Origin: Bacteroidota bacterium | Lineage (GTDB): Bacteria; Bacteroidota; Bacteroidia; B-17B0; Aurantibacillaceae | Reading direction: 5' to 3' | Assembly: GCA_025360565.1 (NCBI GenBank) | Contig: JANYBY010000097.1 | Location: 1-28,660 of the forward strand | DNA: 28,660 nucleotides | Part shown: positions 16,485 through 23,890 of the stretch, piece by piece | How positions within the stretch are numbered: position 1 is the stretch's first letter | Layout of the letters: each line of letters begins with the position of its first letter | Notes under the pieces: generated by a model | The model's database searches: none | Seen by the model: only the letters and a program-made list of their open reading frames with translations | What the model was told of the DNA's origin: nothing | Position numbers and translations under genes: made by a program

Positions 16485-16599
16485 CTCAAACAAGCGCTCC
16501 ATCCCTAAGCCACCATTGGCAAAAACTTCAGCTCAAAATGCTAAAACTGTTCTTAGCCTTTTCGTAGGGCTTTATTCCAATTTTTTAAACCTTACCACT

Positions 16600-17025
16600 T
16601 TACTTCTCTACGAAATTTTTCAAAGAAGTACCAACTATTTCCGTCCATCCTGCCTCGAAGTTCTTTTTAGCAAAATCAGGGTTATTCATCGGGAACGTTT
16701 CTAAACCGCTGTGGGTTAATTTTAATTTTGTTTTAGCACCTTCCTCAAATAATTCAAAAGTTACTTCCGACCTTCCTTCATATCCGTCGTAAACCCAGCT
16801 ATAACTTAACTTTTTATTGGCAATCACTTCTGTAATTTTACAAAGGTGTAAATATTGTTTTTCGGGTGATGGCCCGCCGGAAAATTGAAACTCAAAACCC
16901 ACTTCGGGTTTAAATTCCTTAAATTTAAAATACCACTCTTTCATGTCCTCATTATTTGTAATGGCTTTCCATACCAAAGCAATTGGCGCATTATACGTTC
17001 GCTCAATAATAAAAGGTTGTTTCAC
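16600..17025 (-). CDS. SRPBCC / AHSA1 domain protein
   Basis: A 141-residue START-like (SRPBCC, AHSA1/ActR-type) protein with a hydrophobic ligand cavity. The typical beginning (PFIIERTYNAPIALVWKAIT), the central GFEFQFSGGP and YSWVYDGYEGRSEVTFELFE strands, and the C-terminal helix FEAGWTEIVGTSLKNFVEK cover the whole domain. Such proteins bind small lipophilic molecules or aid protein activation, and are often placed next to ArsR regulators. It starts 14 bases after the other SRPBCC gene and is third in the ArsR operon. The two paralogues differ in length (141 and 166) and sequence, so they are not a recent duplication. Confidence 0.9.
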   Translation of the reverse strand: MKQPFIIERTYNAPIALVWKAITNNEDMKEWYFKFKEFKPEVGFEFQFSGGPSPEKQYLHLCKITEVIANKKLSYSWVYDGYEGRSEVTFELFEEGAKTKLKLTHSGLETFPMNNPDFAKKNFEAGWTEIVGTSLKNFVEK

Positions 17026-17039
17026 TAATTCAACTTTAT

Positions 17040-17540
17040 TTATTTATTTATGTCGCTTACATAATCTTCTAATTGTTTAAACATACCGCCAAAGCCCTGA
17101 TTCATTCCATCAAACGAATTATTAAACATGTTGCATTCTTCCTCATTTGCATTCAACGGCACGCTGCGAATAGTTATGGTTGTTTTACCATTACTTTCGG
17201 TTAATGTTAATGTGTTAAGGGTTTCTAATGGCCACACATTACTCATGGGGTGACGGGTAATTCCTCCGTTTTCATCTGAAAAAGAAGTTACCGTAACTAT
17301 TTTTGTTTGAGGAACAATTTCGCGGTACGTTAATATTCCCCACATTTTATGTCCGTCGGGCGATTCCATTCCGTAATGAAAAACTCCGCCCACTCGAAAA
17401 TCCAGATCATTTTTCAGCATTTTAAAACCTGCCGGTCCCCACCATGCGGCCATGTGTTTTACTTCGGTATGCACTTTCCATACTAATGATAAAGGCGCAT
17501 TTAAAACGCGCGACACTTCATATACTTTTTGATCTTTCAT
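17040..17540 (-). CDS. SRPBCC / AHSA1 domain protein, second copy type
   Basis: A 166-residue AHSA1-type SRPBCC protein. Signatures: YEVSRVLNAPLSLVWKVHTE, the conserved MAAWWGPAGFK near residue 31, then GGVFHYGMESPDG and MWGILTYREIVPQ, ending in the long helix FNNSFDGMNQGFGGMFKQLE. This is the classic subfamily found immediately behind ArsR-type repressors ('activator of Hsp90 ATPase homologue', although no Hsp90 link is established in bacteria). The start overlaps the 3' end of the arsR-like gene by 23 bases, so translation is coupled. Likely a small-ligand carrier or stress-response protein in the cytoplasm. Confidence 0.92.
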   Translation of the reverse strand: MKDQKVYEVSRVLNAPLSLVWKVHTEVKHMAAWWGPAGFKMLKNDLDFRVGGVFHYGMESPDGHKMWGILTYREIVPQTKIVTVTSFSDENGGITRHPMSNVWPLETLNTLTLTESNGKTTITIRSVPLNANEEECNMFNNSFDGMNQGFGGMFKQLEDYVSDINK

Positions 17541-17898
17541 GTTTTTTATTTTTTAGATTTATTTTCTTCGGTTTTTTATTTATTGGTTTTGCTTGTAATT
17601 TTTCTAAATATTGTTCCAATGAATCTAATTTTGTTTCCCAGAATTTTTTGTATTGCTCCACCCACTCCGATACTTCGCCAAGCTTATCTATCTTAGCTTC
17701 ACAAAACCGTTCCCTGCCTTGTTTTTTGATCATTATTAATCCGCACTGAGTTAAAATTTTAATGTGTTTCGAAATGGCGGGACGGCTAATATTAAAATTT
17801 TCGGCAACCGAATTAAGGTTCAGGGGCTGATGAGCGATCAGGTTAATGATCTCCCGCCTTGTAGGGTCTGCTATTGCCTGAAATACGTCTCTTCTCAT
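17518..17898 (-). CDS. ArsR/SmtB-family winged-helix repressor
   Basis: A 126-residue transcription factor. The winged helix is clear: DVFQAIADPTRREIINLIAH (4-23), LNLNSVAENFNISRPAISKH (26-45) with the recognition helix, then IKILTQCGLIMIKKQGRERF. No metal-binding ELCVCDL-type cysteine motif is present, so it belongs to the non-metal SdpR-like branch that controls linked AHSA1 genes. The C-terminal tail (KPINKKPKKINLKNKKHERS) is very basic. It is first in a three-gene operon with two SRPBCC proteins. A palindromic operator overlaps its own -7 box, so it probably represses its own transcription; the inducing ligand is unknown and may be bound through the SRPBCC partners. Confidence 0.93.
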   Translation of the reverse strand: MRRDVFQAIADPTRREIINLIAHQPLNLNSVAENFNISRPAISKHIKILTQCGLIMIKKQGRERFCEAKIDKLGEVSEWVEQYKKFWETKLDSLEQYLEKLQAKPINKKPKKINLKNKKHERSKSI

Positions 17899-17915
17899 TT
17901 TTAAACTCGTTAATA

Positions 17916-17933
17916 TGTAACCAATCGGTTACA
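17916..17933. promoter_or_regulatory. palindromic operator of the ArsR-type regulator
   Basis: TGTAACCAATCGGTTACA has perfect 7-base arms (TGTAACC/GGTTACA) around AATC. It overlaps the last bases of the -7 box and the predicted transcription start of the arsR operon. ArsR-family dimers bind such palindromes, so this is the expected site for autorepression. Confidence 0.7.
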
Positions 17934-17962
17934 AATATAATTCTATTTTTTTTATCATCAAA
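17932..17962 (-). promoter_or_regulatory. consensus promoter of the arsR-SRPBCC operon
   Basis: On the minus strand, TTTG (17959-17962), exactly 19 bases, then TATATTTG (17932-17939): a perfect match to TTTG-N19-TAnnTTTG. Predicted start near 17925 gives a leader of about 27 bases before the ATG at 17898. Confidence 0.75.
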
Positions 17963-18033
17963 ATAAATTTCAGGTTTTTATTTTGCAGCTTGAGGTTGAA
18001 AAAGAATTCTTATTTTTAGTGCTCTTTTTAAGT

Positions 18034-19374
18034 ATGCGAGTAGTTTTAATGTTATTTTTTTTCTACCTTATCTTTTCGGTTAAAGGACAGCAGGATTCTA
18101 TAGTAACATCGGACTCGTTGAAGCTTCCTTTTAAAATAAGCGGTAAAAAAAGACTTTCGGATGAAGATCTGAAAAATAAACGAGAGGGAACTTATGTTAC
18201 CGGTTTACCCAATTTCAGTTCAGACCCTGTGAATGGTTTTGGGTATGGCGGTGATGGCTTTATTATTTTTAACGGTAAACGCAAAGATCCTTTTTTTGCT
18301 TACACTCCCTATTTAGCCAAGTTACAAATATCATTATTCAACACTACCAAACAACAGCGGGAATTTGGCATAAACCTAGATGTGCCCTATTTTTTGAAAA
18401 CAAAGTGGCGCCTGAGGGTAATGGGCGAATATCAGAATAACCCAAATCCCTTATATTTTGGAATGAATGAAGGCTCTTTGAAAGGTTTATCCTATTATCC
18501 GGATAATGATAGTACACAAAACGCTGTTACCAACGCCTCTTTTGAAAATTATGAAAATTCTTTTTCGGGTGATAATGAGAATTATAATACTTACGAATTA
18601 AGCGAGCAGGAATTAGATATAAATTTTGATCGGAATTTTTTGGATGGGAAGTTAAGGATCCTTGTTGGTTATGAAATTGGCCACATCAAAATCTCTTCTT
18701 TTCCGGGAATTTCGTTACTCAAAAATGATTTTGATAATGGAAGCATTAACGGCCTGGGAAGTTTTATAACCAGTATTGTTCAATCTGCTCTCATTTATGA
18801 TACGCGTGACTTTGAGACCGATCCTTCAAGAGGTATTTTTGCGGAGGTATTCAACGAATTTTCTTCAACTGCCTTGGGTTCTAATTTTAATTTCAACAAA
18901 ACGTTTGTGCATTTTAATGGTTACACTAAAGTTTTACCGAAGGTTTTTAAAAAAATGGTGTTTGCCTGCCGCTTTGGTTTTGGTGTAACTTCGGGTAATG
19001 CCCCTTTTTATGAGTACCGCGACCAACCTTCGTCTGAAGGGGATATTGAGGCGCTTGGCGGCCCAAGTTCGCTGCGAGGTTATAAAGAAAATCGTTTTAT
19101 TGGCCGCATCACAAATTTTAATAATATTGAATTACGTTATCGCTTTTGTCAGTTCAAAGTTTTAAAACAACATATTGGTTTAAGCGGCGTTCCATTTTTT
19201 GATGTAGGGGGAATATGGAATAATTTTGCAAGCGTACTTAAAAATAATAATTTTCGTTACTGCGAGGGTTTGGGTTTACGCATCGCCTGGAATGTAAATA
19301 CCGTTATTCGATTAGATTATGCCATATCAAAAGAGGATAAACAATTTTTTTTAGCGTTTAATCATTCCTTTTAA
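18034..19374 (+). CDS. Omp85/BamA-like outer-membrane protein (bacterial surface antigen D15 family)
   Basis: A 446-residue outer-membrane beta-barrel. I place the start at the ATG at 18034 because it opens on a clean signal peptide (MRVVLMLFFFYLIFSVKGQ); the upstream TTG at 17983 would add 17 residues before it. The protein lacks obvious POTRA repeats and is mostly barrel: alternating hydrophobic strands with aromatic ends, the Omp85 signature LGGPSSLRGYKENRF (the RGY of loop 6), FFDVGGIW and a final strand ending in F. Omp85 barrels fold or translocate proteins or lipids across the outer membrane; short versions without POTRA domains are common in Bacteroidota and have no assigned substrate. 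It is divergent from the arsR operon, and no partner gene follows on its strand. Confidence 0.87.
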   Translation: MRVVLMLFFFYLIFSVKGQQDSIVTSDSLKLPFKISGKKRLSDEDLKNKREGTYVTGLPNFSSDPVNGFGYGGDGFIIFNGKRKDPFFAYTPYLAKLQISLFNTTKQQREFGINLDVPYFLKTKWRLRVMGEYQNNPNPLYFGMNEGSLKGLSYYPDNDSTQNAVTNASFENYENSFSGDNENYNTYELSEQELDINFDRNFLDGKLRILVGYEIGHIKISSFPGISLLKNDFDNGSINGLGSFITSIVQSALIYDTRDFETDPSRGIFAEVFNEFSSTALGSNFNFNKTFVHFNGYTKVLPKVFKKMVFACRFGFGVTSGNAPFYEYRDQPSSEGDIEALGGPSSLRGYKENRFIGRITNFNNIELRYRFCQFKVLKQHIGLSGVPFFDVGGIWNNFASVLKNNNFRYCEGLGLRIAWNVNTVIRLDYAISKEDKQFFLAFNHSF

Positions 19375-19418
19375 AGCGCCCACCCCCCGATACGGCAATT
19401 GCCTAAAATATCTATTGC

Positions 19419-19814
19419 TTATTTTTTTGGAATGAAAAACTTAAGCCATATAATAGCTTCTTCTTCCTTGCTGAACATTTTTGTGGGGCGGCCGGGTTTA
19501 TTAATAGCAAGATAAAAATTACCGATCATTTTATGGCCGGGGGATACGGCAATAAACGCCTCGGCACTGTTGTAAGGACACGTTTCTTTATCGGCCCAGA
19601 ATTTGCGGACATCGGCAGAAGGTAATGCAAAATCATCGAGTGTAACTAAAAGAGGGACTTGTTTATAATTTACCATCTCACCCACAATGGGAACTACTTC
19701 TTTTAAGTCGTTCACCGTTTGAACACGCTCAGAAGAAACATGTGTATGCAAAATCCCGTCCTCACGCATATTGAGGGTGAAAATATTAACTATGCGGGTT
19801 TCGGTTATTTTCAT
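19419..19814 (-). CDS. small STAS/SpoIIAA-like protein (DUF7793-like)
   Basis: A 131-residue cytoplasmic protein with no signal peptide or membrane segment. The pattern TRIVNIFTLNMREDGILHTH, then PLLVTLDDF, then FYLAINKPGRPTKMFSKEEE with a final EAIIWLKFFI helix resembles the SpoIIAA/STAS-like family of Bacteroidota hypothetical proteins (recalled as DUF7793). These are usually single-copy small proteins of unknown function, possibly nucleotide- or lipid-sensing. It is transcribed alone, convergent with the Omp85 gene (44 bases apart) and divergent from the tRNA. I am confident it is a real gene, less so of the family name. Confidence 0.72.
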   Translation of the reverse strand: MKITETRIVNIFTLNMREDGILHTHVSSERVQTVNDLKEVVPIVGEMVNYKQVPLLVTLDDFALPSADVRKFWADKETCPYNSAEAFIAVSPGHKMIGNFYLAINKPGRPTKMFSKEEEAIIWLKFFIPKK

Positions 19815-19855
19815 TTAAAAAAACCTTGTTATACCGATGCTCAATTTATTATGGT

Positions 19856-19954
19856 CCAATTCTAAAAAATAAATTATCGATCGGCATTAACCATTCTAAG
19901 GTTTAAAACAGTTTTTACTAATTTAACTTTGGACTGTTTTAAACCAAGAATTGG
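19856..19954. repeat. nested inverted repeats upstream of the STAS-like gene
   Basis: Inner arms GGTTTAAAACAGT (19900-19912) and ACTGTTTTAAACC (19933-19945) are perfect over 13 bases with a 20-base loop. Outer arms CCAATTCT (19856-19863) and AGAATTGG (19947-19954) can pair as well. The 232 bases between the STAS-like gene and the tRNA hold no ORF; this fold could be an operator, a leader structure or a terminator. Confidence 0.6.
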
Positions 19955-20026
19955 TATTACATAAAGGATTTGCCAAATTTGCACTGTGAATATAGGTAAA
20001 AATGGGGATTTATTATAAAAAAATAT

Positions 20027-20034
20027 TACATTTG
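20027..20034 (+). promoter_or_regulatory. -7 box of the tRNA-Ser promoter
   Basis: TACATTTG matches TAnnTTTG exactly and ends 12 bases before the tRNA begins. No TTTG is found at the expected upstream distance, so only the -7 element is called. Confidence 0.5.
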
Positions 20035-20046
20035 CGGTCTAAAAAT

Positions 20047-20133
20047 GGTGAGATGCCTGAGTGGCCGAAAGGACATGTTTGCTAAACATGCGTACGGGAA
20101 ACTGTACCGAGAGTTCGAATCTCTCTCTCACCG
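20047..20133 (+). tRNA. tRNA-Ser(GCT)
   Basis: An 87-base class II tRNA. The acceptor arms GGTGAGA and TCTCACC pair perfectly with G as discriminator base. The D arm (GCCTGAGTGGCCGAAAGG) is typical of serine tRNAs. The anticodon stem CATGT/ACATG closes the loop TTGCTAA with anticodon GCT (20081-20083), which reads AGC and AGT. A long variable arm (GTACGGGAAACTGTAC) and a T arm with GTTCGAATC follow. The CCA end is not encoded. Confidence 0.97.
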
Positions 20134-20146
20134 CTTAATGATGAAC

Positions 20147-20174
20147 AAAAAATTCCCGCACTGCGGGAATTTTT
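20147..20174 (+). terminator. rho-independent terminator of tRNA-Ser
   Basis: AAATTCCCGC-ACT-GCGGGAATTT is a perfect stem with a three-base loop, followed by a T-rich run, 14 bases after the tRNA. Confidence 0.88.
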
Positions 20175-20253
20175 ATTTTATAAGTCCACTCTATGCTTAA
20201 CCCTAGATCAACGCAGTTAGTCTCTGTTCATTACAAACTTAAAACCCGTCGCG

Positions 20254-21669
20254 TCAACAATCCGGCATATTAACGGTAATCGCCAATCCGCCTTCGCTGG
20301 TTTCTTTGTATTTAGAATGCATGTCCTTGGCGGTTTCCCACATAGTAGCAATTACTTTATCTAAAGGTATTTTTACGTTTTTTGCATCCGTTTCAAGGGC
20401 AAGTTCAGCGGCGTTAATGGCTTTAATGGCGCCCATGGTATTACGTTCAATGCATGGTATCTGCACAAGGCCACCAATTGGATCGCAAGTTAGTCCTAAA
20501 TGATGCTCCATTGCAATTTCGGCTGCTATCATCACTTGTTCGGGTGTGCCGCCCATCAGCTCGCACAGCGCGGCAGCAGCCATTGCGCTCGAAACACCTA
20601 TTTCCGCCTGGCATCCGCCCATTGCGGCCGAAATGGTAGCTCCTTTTTTAAAGATACTTCCAATTTCGCCGGCCACCATTAAAAATTGTTTCACGTGCTG
20701 TTCTGTTGCTTCATGATTTTCAATTACCATATAATACATCAGCACAGCAGGTATCACTCCCGCGCTGCCGTTAGTAGGCGCTGTTACAACCCTGCCCAAT
20801 GAAGCGTTAACTTCATTCACCGCTAAAGCAAAAGAACTAACCCATTTTAATATTTGCCTGAATTTTACTTCTGTTTGCCGAATAGTATTCATCCACTCCT
20901 TTGGGTTTGAATAAGGCAAAGCGCCTTTTATATGCCGGTGCATATCAAAAGCCCTTCTTTTAACATGAAGGCCTCCGGGCAATTCGCCTTCGGTATGACA
21001 ACCAATATACATACATTCAAGCATCGTATCCCAAATGCGCATCAATTCAAAGTGAATTTCATCTTCTGTTCTAAGGCACTTTTCGTTTTCAAGAACTATT
21101 TCAGAAACTTTTTTCTTATTACTTAAACAATGTTGTAAGAGATCGACACCCGTATCTACCGGAAACGGAAACTTTATTTGTGCTTTCAGCGTATTGCCCT
21201 GCTCACCCTCTTTAATTATAAAACCGCCGCCTATTGAATAATAAGTGGACTTGAAAATTTTGTCGTTGTAAACTGCTGAAAATACAAGGCCATTTGCATG
21301 AAAAGGCAAAAATATTTTATTAAAAATAATGTCTTTTTCAAAGTTAAAATCGATACTTTTTTTTCCGGCCAATATAAGTTTACCGCTTTCTTTAATTTGA
21401 GTAATGGTACCCTGTATGCTGTTAATAGGAATTGTTTCGGGATCAAAACCGCTTAGGCCAAGCGGAACAGCCAGATCGGTTGCGTGGCCTTTACCTGTTA
21501 ATGCCAGAGATCCGTAGAGATCTATTTTGATACCACTTATTCTTTCCGTTAGGTCCGCCTGCTCAAGCTCAACAAGAAATTTTTCGGCAGCCTTCCATGG
21601 TCCCAATGTATGAGAACTTGAGGGACCCACTCCAATTTTTAGCATATCGAAAACTGAAATAAATTCCAT
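20254..21669 (-). CDS. L-serine ammonia-lyase (L-serine dehydratase), iron-sulfur type
   Basis: Cytoplasmic enzyme (EC 4.3.1.17) converting L-serine to pyruvate and ammonia with a [4Fe-4S] cluster. This is the single-chain form (471 residues): a beta domain with IGVGPSSSHTLGP (12-24) and an alpha domain with TAPTNGSAGVIPA, SAAMGGCQAEIGV, GLTCDPIGG and PCIERN. Cluster ligands are C353, C395 and C406, aligned with C343/C385/C396 of E. coli SdaA. The last residue is C471 (MPDC), matching the 'tail-in-mouth' C-terminal cysteine that caps the fourth iron in the Legionella enzyme. It starts 18 bases after rimM on the same strand and probably shares the pyrG transcript. Commonly named sdaA; the equivalent name in this lineage is uncertain. 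Confidence 0.96.
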   Translation of the reverse strand: MEFISVFDMLKIGVGPSSSHTLGPWKAAEKFLVELEQADLTERISGIKIDLYGSLALTGKGHATDLAVPLGLSGFDPETIPINSIQGTITQIKESGKLILAGKKSIDFNFEKDIIFNKIFLPFHANGLVFSAVYNDKIFKSTYYSIGGGFIIKEGEQGNTLKAQIKFPFPVDTGVDLLQHCLSNKKKVSEIVLENEKCLRTEDEIHFELMRIWDTMLECMYIGCHTEGELPGGLHVKRRAFDMHRHIKGALPYSNPKEWMNTIRQTEVKFRQILKWVSSFALAVNEVNASLGRVVTAPTNGSAGVIPAVLMYYMVIENHEATEQHVKQFLMVAGEIGSIFKKGATISAAMGGCQAEIGVSSAMAAAALCELMGGTPEQVMIAAEIAMEHHLGLTCDPIGGLVQIPCIERNTMGAIKAINAAELALETDAKNVKIPLDKVIATMWETAKDMHSKYKETSEGGLAITVNMPDC

Positions 21670-21687
21670 ATCACATTTTTTTATAAT

Positions 21688-22191
21688 TTATTTATTCTCG
21701 AGGTAAAGGTTTATCAAGCCTTCCGGAGCATTAAAGTGAATTTTTTTTGCTTTTTTATTTATTTTTTCAATAAGATCTTCAACAAGAGGCAAAATAATTT
21801 CTTTCTCCTTGTAAATAATACTTACGAGTAACTGCGCTCCATTATCGCTCACTGAGGTAATTTTACCAAGGACTCCAAAATGTTTATCAATAAGTTCAAA
21901 CCCTATCCAATCAACTTCATCTTCATTTTGGGACACAAATTTACTTTCGACAAATATTTTTTTGCCAACTAACCGTTTCGCTTTTCCAATATCGTTTGCT
22001 TCTTCCAACAAAACCATAAATCCTGTGCCACTCTCTTTTAATTCCGAAATAAAATAAGGGGCTTTGTTGCCGGCAACATCAATAAAAAAAGCAGTTACGT
22101 CTTCAAAATAAAGATCGGCTTCGCAATTAAAAATAAGGTGCCCTTTAATGCCATGCGTTTTACTAAAGTATCCGATCTCTTTCAGATCCAT
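21688..22191 (-). CDS. rimM: ribosome maturation factor RimM
   Basis: A 167-residue factor that binds ribosomal protein S19 and helps mature the head of the 30S subunit. The N-terminal RimM barrel covers about 5-85 (IGYFSKTHGIKGHLIF, then LEEANDIGKAKRLVGKKIFV), and the C-terminal PRC-barrel covers 93-165 (DWIGFELIDKHFGVLGKITS, then LLVSIIYKEKEIILPLVEDL). The sequence is complete and of normal length. In most genomes rimM sits with rpsP, trmD or rplS; here it overlaps the pyrG stop codon by one base (TAATG) and precedes the serine dehydratase gene, so it appears to have been recruited to a different operon. Confidence 0.95.
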   Translation of the reverse strand: MDLKEIGYFSKTHGIKGHLIFNCEADLYFEDVTAFFIDVAGNKAPYFISELKESGTGFMVLLEEANDIGKAKRLVGKKIFVESKFVSQNEDEVDWIGFELIDKHFGVLGKITSVSDNGAQLLVSIIYKEKEIILPLVEDLIEKINKKAKKIHFNAPEGLINLYLENK

Positions 22192-23792
22192 TAACCAAGC
22201 GCGGCTTTTACAAAACTTACAAAAAGCGGATGAGGATTTTCAACGGTGCTTTTATATTCTGGATGGAACTGAACACCCACAAAGAACGGGTGATGCGGTA
22301 ATTCAACAATTTCTATAAGGCCTGCATCAGGGTTAATTCCAGATAAGGTCATTCCGGCCTCAACAAATTGTTTTTTATACTCGTTATTAAATTCGTAACG
22401 GTGGCGATGCCTTTCAGCAATATTTTTTGTTTTATAAATGTCGTACACCAGTGTACCTTCTTCCAGTTCGCAGTTATACGCACCCAAACGCATGGTGCCA
22501 CCCATGTGCGAAATACTTTTTTGGTTTTCTAAAAGATCGATCACCGGGCTGCTTGTAGCGGGATTCATTTCGCGACTATGCGCATCTTTAAGCCCCAACA
22601 CATTTCTTGCATATTCAATAACCGCGCATTGCATACCGAGGCAAATGCCTAAGAACGGAATGTTATTTTCGCGCACATATTTAATAGCGGCAATTTTCCC
22701 TTCAATGCCCCTGTTGCCAAAGCCCGGAGCAACCAACACGGCTTTTAGATCTTTTAATTTCGCATTTACATTTTCTTCTGTTAAACTTTCGCTATGGATC
22801 CATTCCAGCACCACTTTACAATCGTTTACTGAACCCGCGTGAATAAAGGCTTCTGAGATGGATTTGTAAGAATCCTTCAGTTCAACATATTTTCCTATTA
22901 AACCTATTTTCACTTCTTTGTGTGGATTATGAAAACGGTGTAAAAAGGTTTTCCAGTTATCTAACTTTGGTTCATCAGAAACGGTGATGCCTAATTTTTT
23001 TAAAACGATCACATCCAATTTTTCTTTCTCCATTAAAATGGGTACTTCGTAAATTGTGCTGGCATCAATGGCTTCAATAACCGCGTCGGCCGCTACGTTA
23101 CAAAAGAGCGCGAGTTTTTTACGGATATCTTTATTAATGGGATATTGTGTGCGGCAAACCAAAACATCGGGCTGCACACCATACTCTAACAATAATTTAA
23201 CCGAGTGTTGGGTAGGTTTTGTTTTTAATTCGCCGGTGGTTGAAAGATACGGCACCAATGTTAGGTGAATAACCGCACAATCGTGTTCCAATTCCCAGCG
23301 TAACTGACGAACAGCCTCAATATATGGAAGAGATTCAATATCGCCCACTGTACCGCCGATCTCAGTTATTACAAACTCAAATTGCCCTGTTTTACCCAGT
23401 AATTTAATTCGGTTCTTAATTTCATCCGTTATATGCGGAATTACTTGTACGGTTTTTCCTAAAAATTCGCCTTTGCGTTCTTTTTCAATAACCGATTGGT
23501 AAATGCGCCCTGTAGTAACATTGTTTGCTTTAGAAGTGGGCACATTTAAAAAGCGCTCGTAATGGCCAAGATCAAGATCGGTTTCGGCCCCATCATCGGT
23601 AACATAACATTCGCCATGTTCGTAAGGGTTAAGAGTTCCTGGATCTACGTTTATGTAAGGATCTAATTTTTGAATGGTAACAGTGTGGCCACGGGCCTGA
23701 AGCAATTTGGCGAGACTTGCTGATACGATACCTTTTCCGAGAGAAGATGTAACCCCGCCGGTTACAAAAATATATTTTGTGTTGGTTGACAT
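22191..23792 (-). CDS. pyrG: CTP synthase
   Basis: Cytoplasmic enzyme (EC 6.3.4.2) making CTP from UTP, ATP and glutamine in pyrimidine synthesis. The 533 residues comprise an N-terminal synthetase (P-loop GGVTSSLGKGI at 12-22, KLDPYINVDPGT, EHGECYVTDDGAETDLDLG) and a C-terminal class I glutamine amidotransferase (LGICLGMQ with nucleophile C384; H510 and E512 in QFHPEY). All catalytic residues are present. It leads a compact minus-strand set with rimM (1-base overlap) and the serine dehydratase. A 7-bp hairpin abuts its ATG on the upstream side. Confidence 0.98.
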   Translation of the reverse strand: MSTNTKYIFVTGGVTSSLGKGIVSASLAKLLQARGHTVTIQKLDPYINVDPGTLNPYEHGECYVTDDGAETDLDLGHYERFLNVPTSKANNVTTGRIYQSVIEKERKGEFLGKTVQVIPHITDEIKNRIKLLGKTGQFEFVITEIGGTVGDIESLPYIEAVRQLRWELEHDCAVIHLTLVPYLSTTGELKTKPTQHSVKLLLEYGVQPDVLVCRTQYPINKDIRKKLALFCNVAADAVIEAIDASTIYEVPILMEKEKLDVIVLKKLGITVSDEPKLDNWKTFLHRFHNPHKEVKIGLIGKYVELKDSYKSISEAFIHAGSVNDCKVVLEWIHSESLTEENVNAKLKDLKAVLVAPGFGNRGIEGKIAAIKYVRENNIPFLGICLGMQCAVIEYARNVLGLKDAHSREMNPATSSPVIDLLENQKSISHMGGTMRLGAYNCELEEGTLVYDIYKTKNIAERHRHRYEFNNEYKKQFVEAGMTLSGINPDAGLIEIVELPHHPFFVGVQFHPEYKSTVENPHPLFVSFVKAALG

Positions 23793-23811
23793 ACAGTTTA
23801 CTAAAAACTGT
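23793..23811 (-). promoter_or_regulatory. hairpin touching the pyrG start codon
   Basis: On the minus strand, ACAGTTTTTAGTAAACTGT immediately precedes the ATG: 7-base perfect arms with a 5-base loop. It occupies the position of a ribosome-binding region and might tune pyrG translation or mRNA stability. Confidence 0.4.
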
Positions 23812-23890
23812 GAGCGAAATTAAGTAAAAAAGCGGGATAAGGCCTTAAATATTTGCATCATTAATGCACAGCTCATTAACAAAATCAGCG

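Noticed and set aside
16399..16704. 101-codon open frame on the plus strand across the structured element
   Set aside because: It runs through the hairpins and then antisense into the SRPBCC gene; it has no leader, no domain and lies in repeat DNA.
17983..18033. TTG start for the Omp85-like protein
   Set aside because: The ATG at 18034 gives a compact signal peptide ending VKGQ, so the upstream 17 residues are unlikely to be translated.
20047..21669. Functional link between tRNA-Ser and the serine dehydratase gene (for example a T-box)
   Set aside because: They are on opposite strands with a terminator between them; no leader structure of the dehydratase gene contains a tRNA-binding motif.
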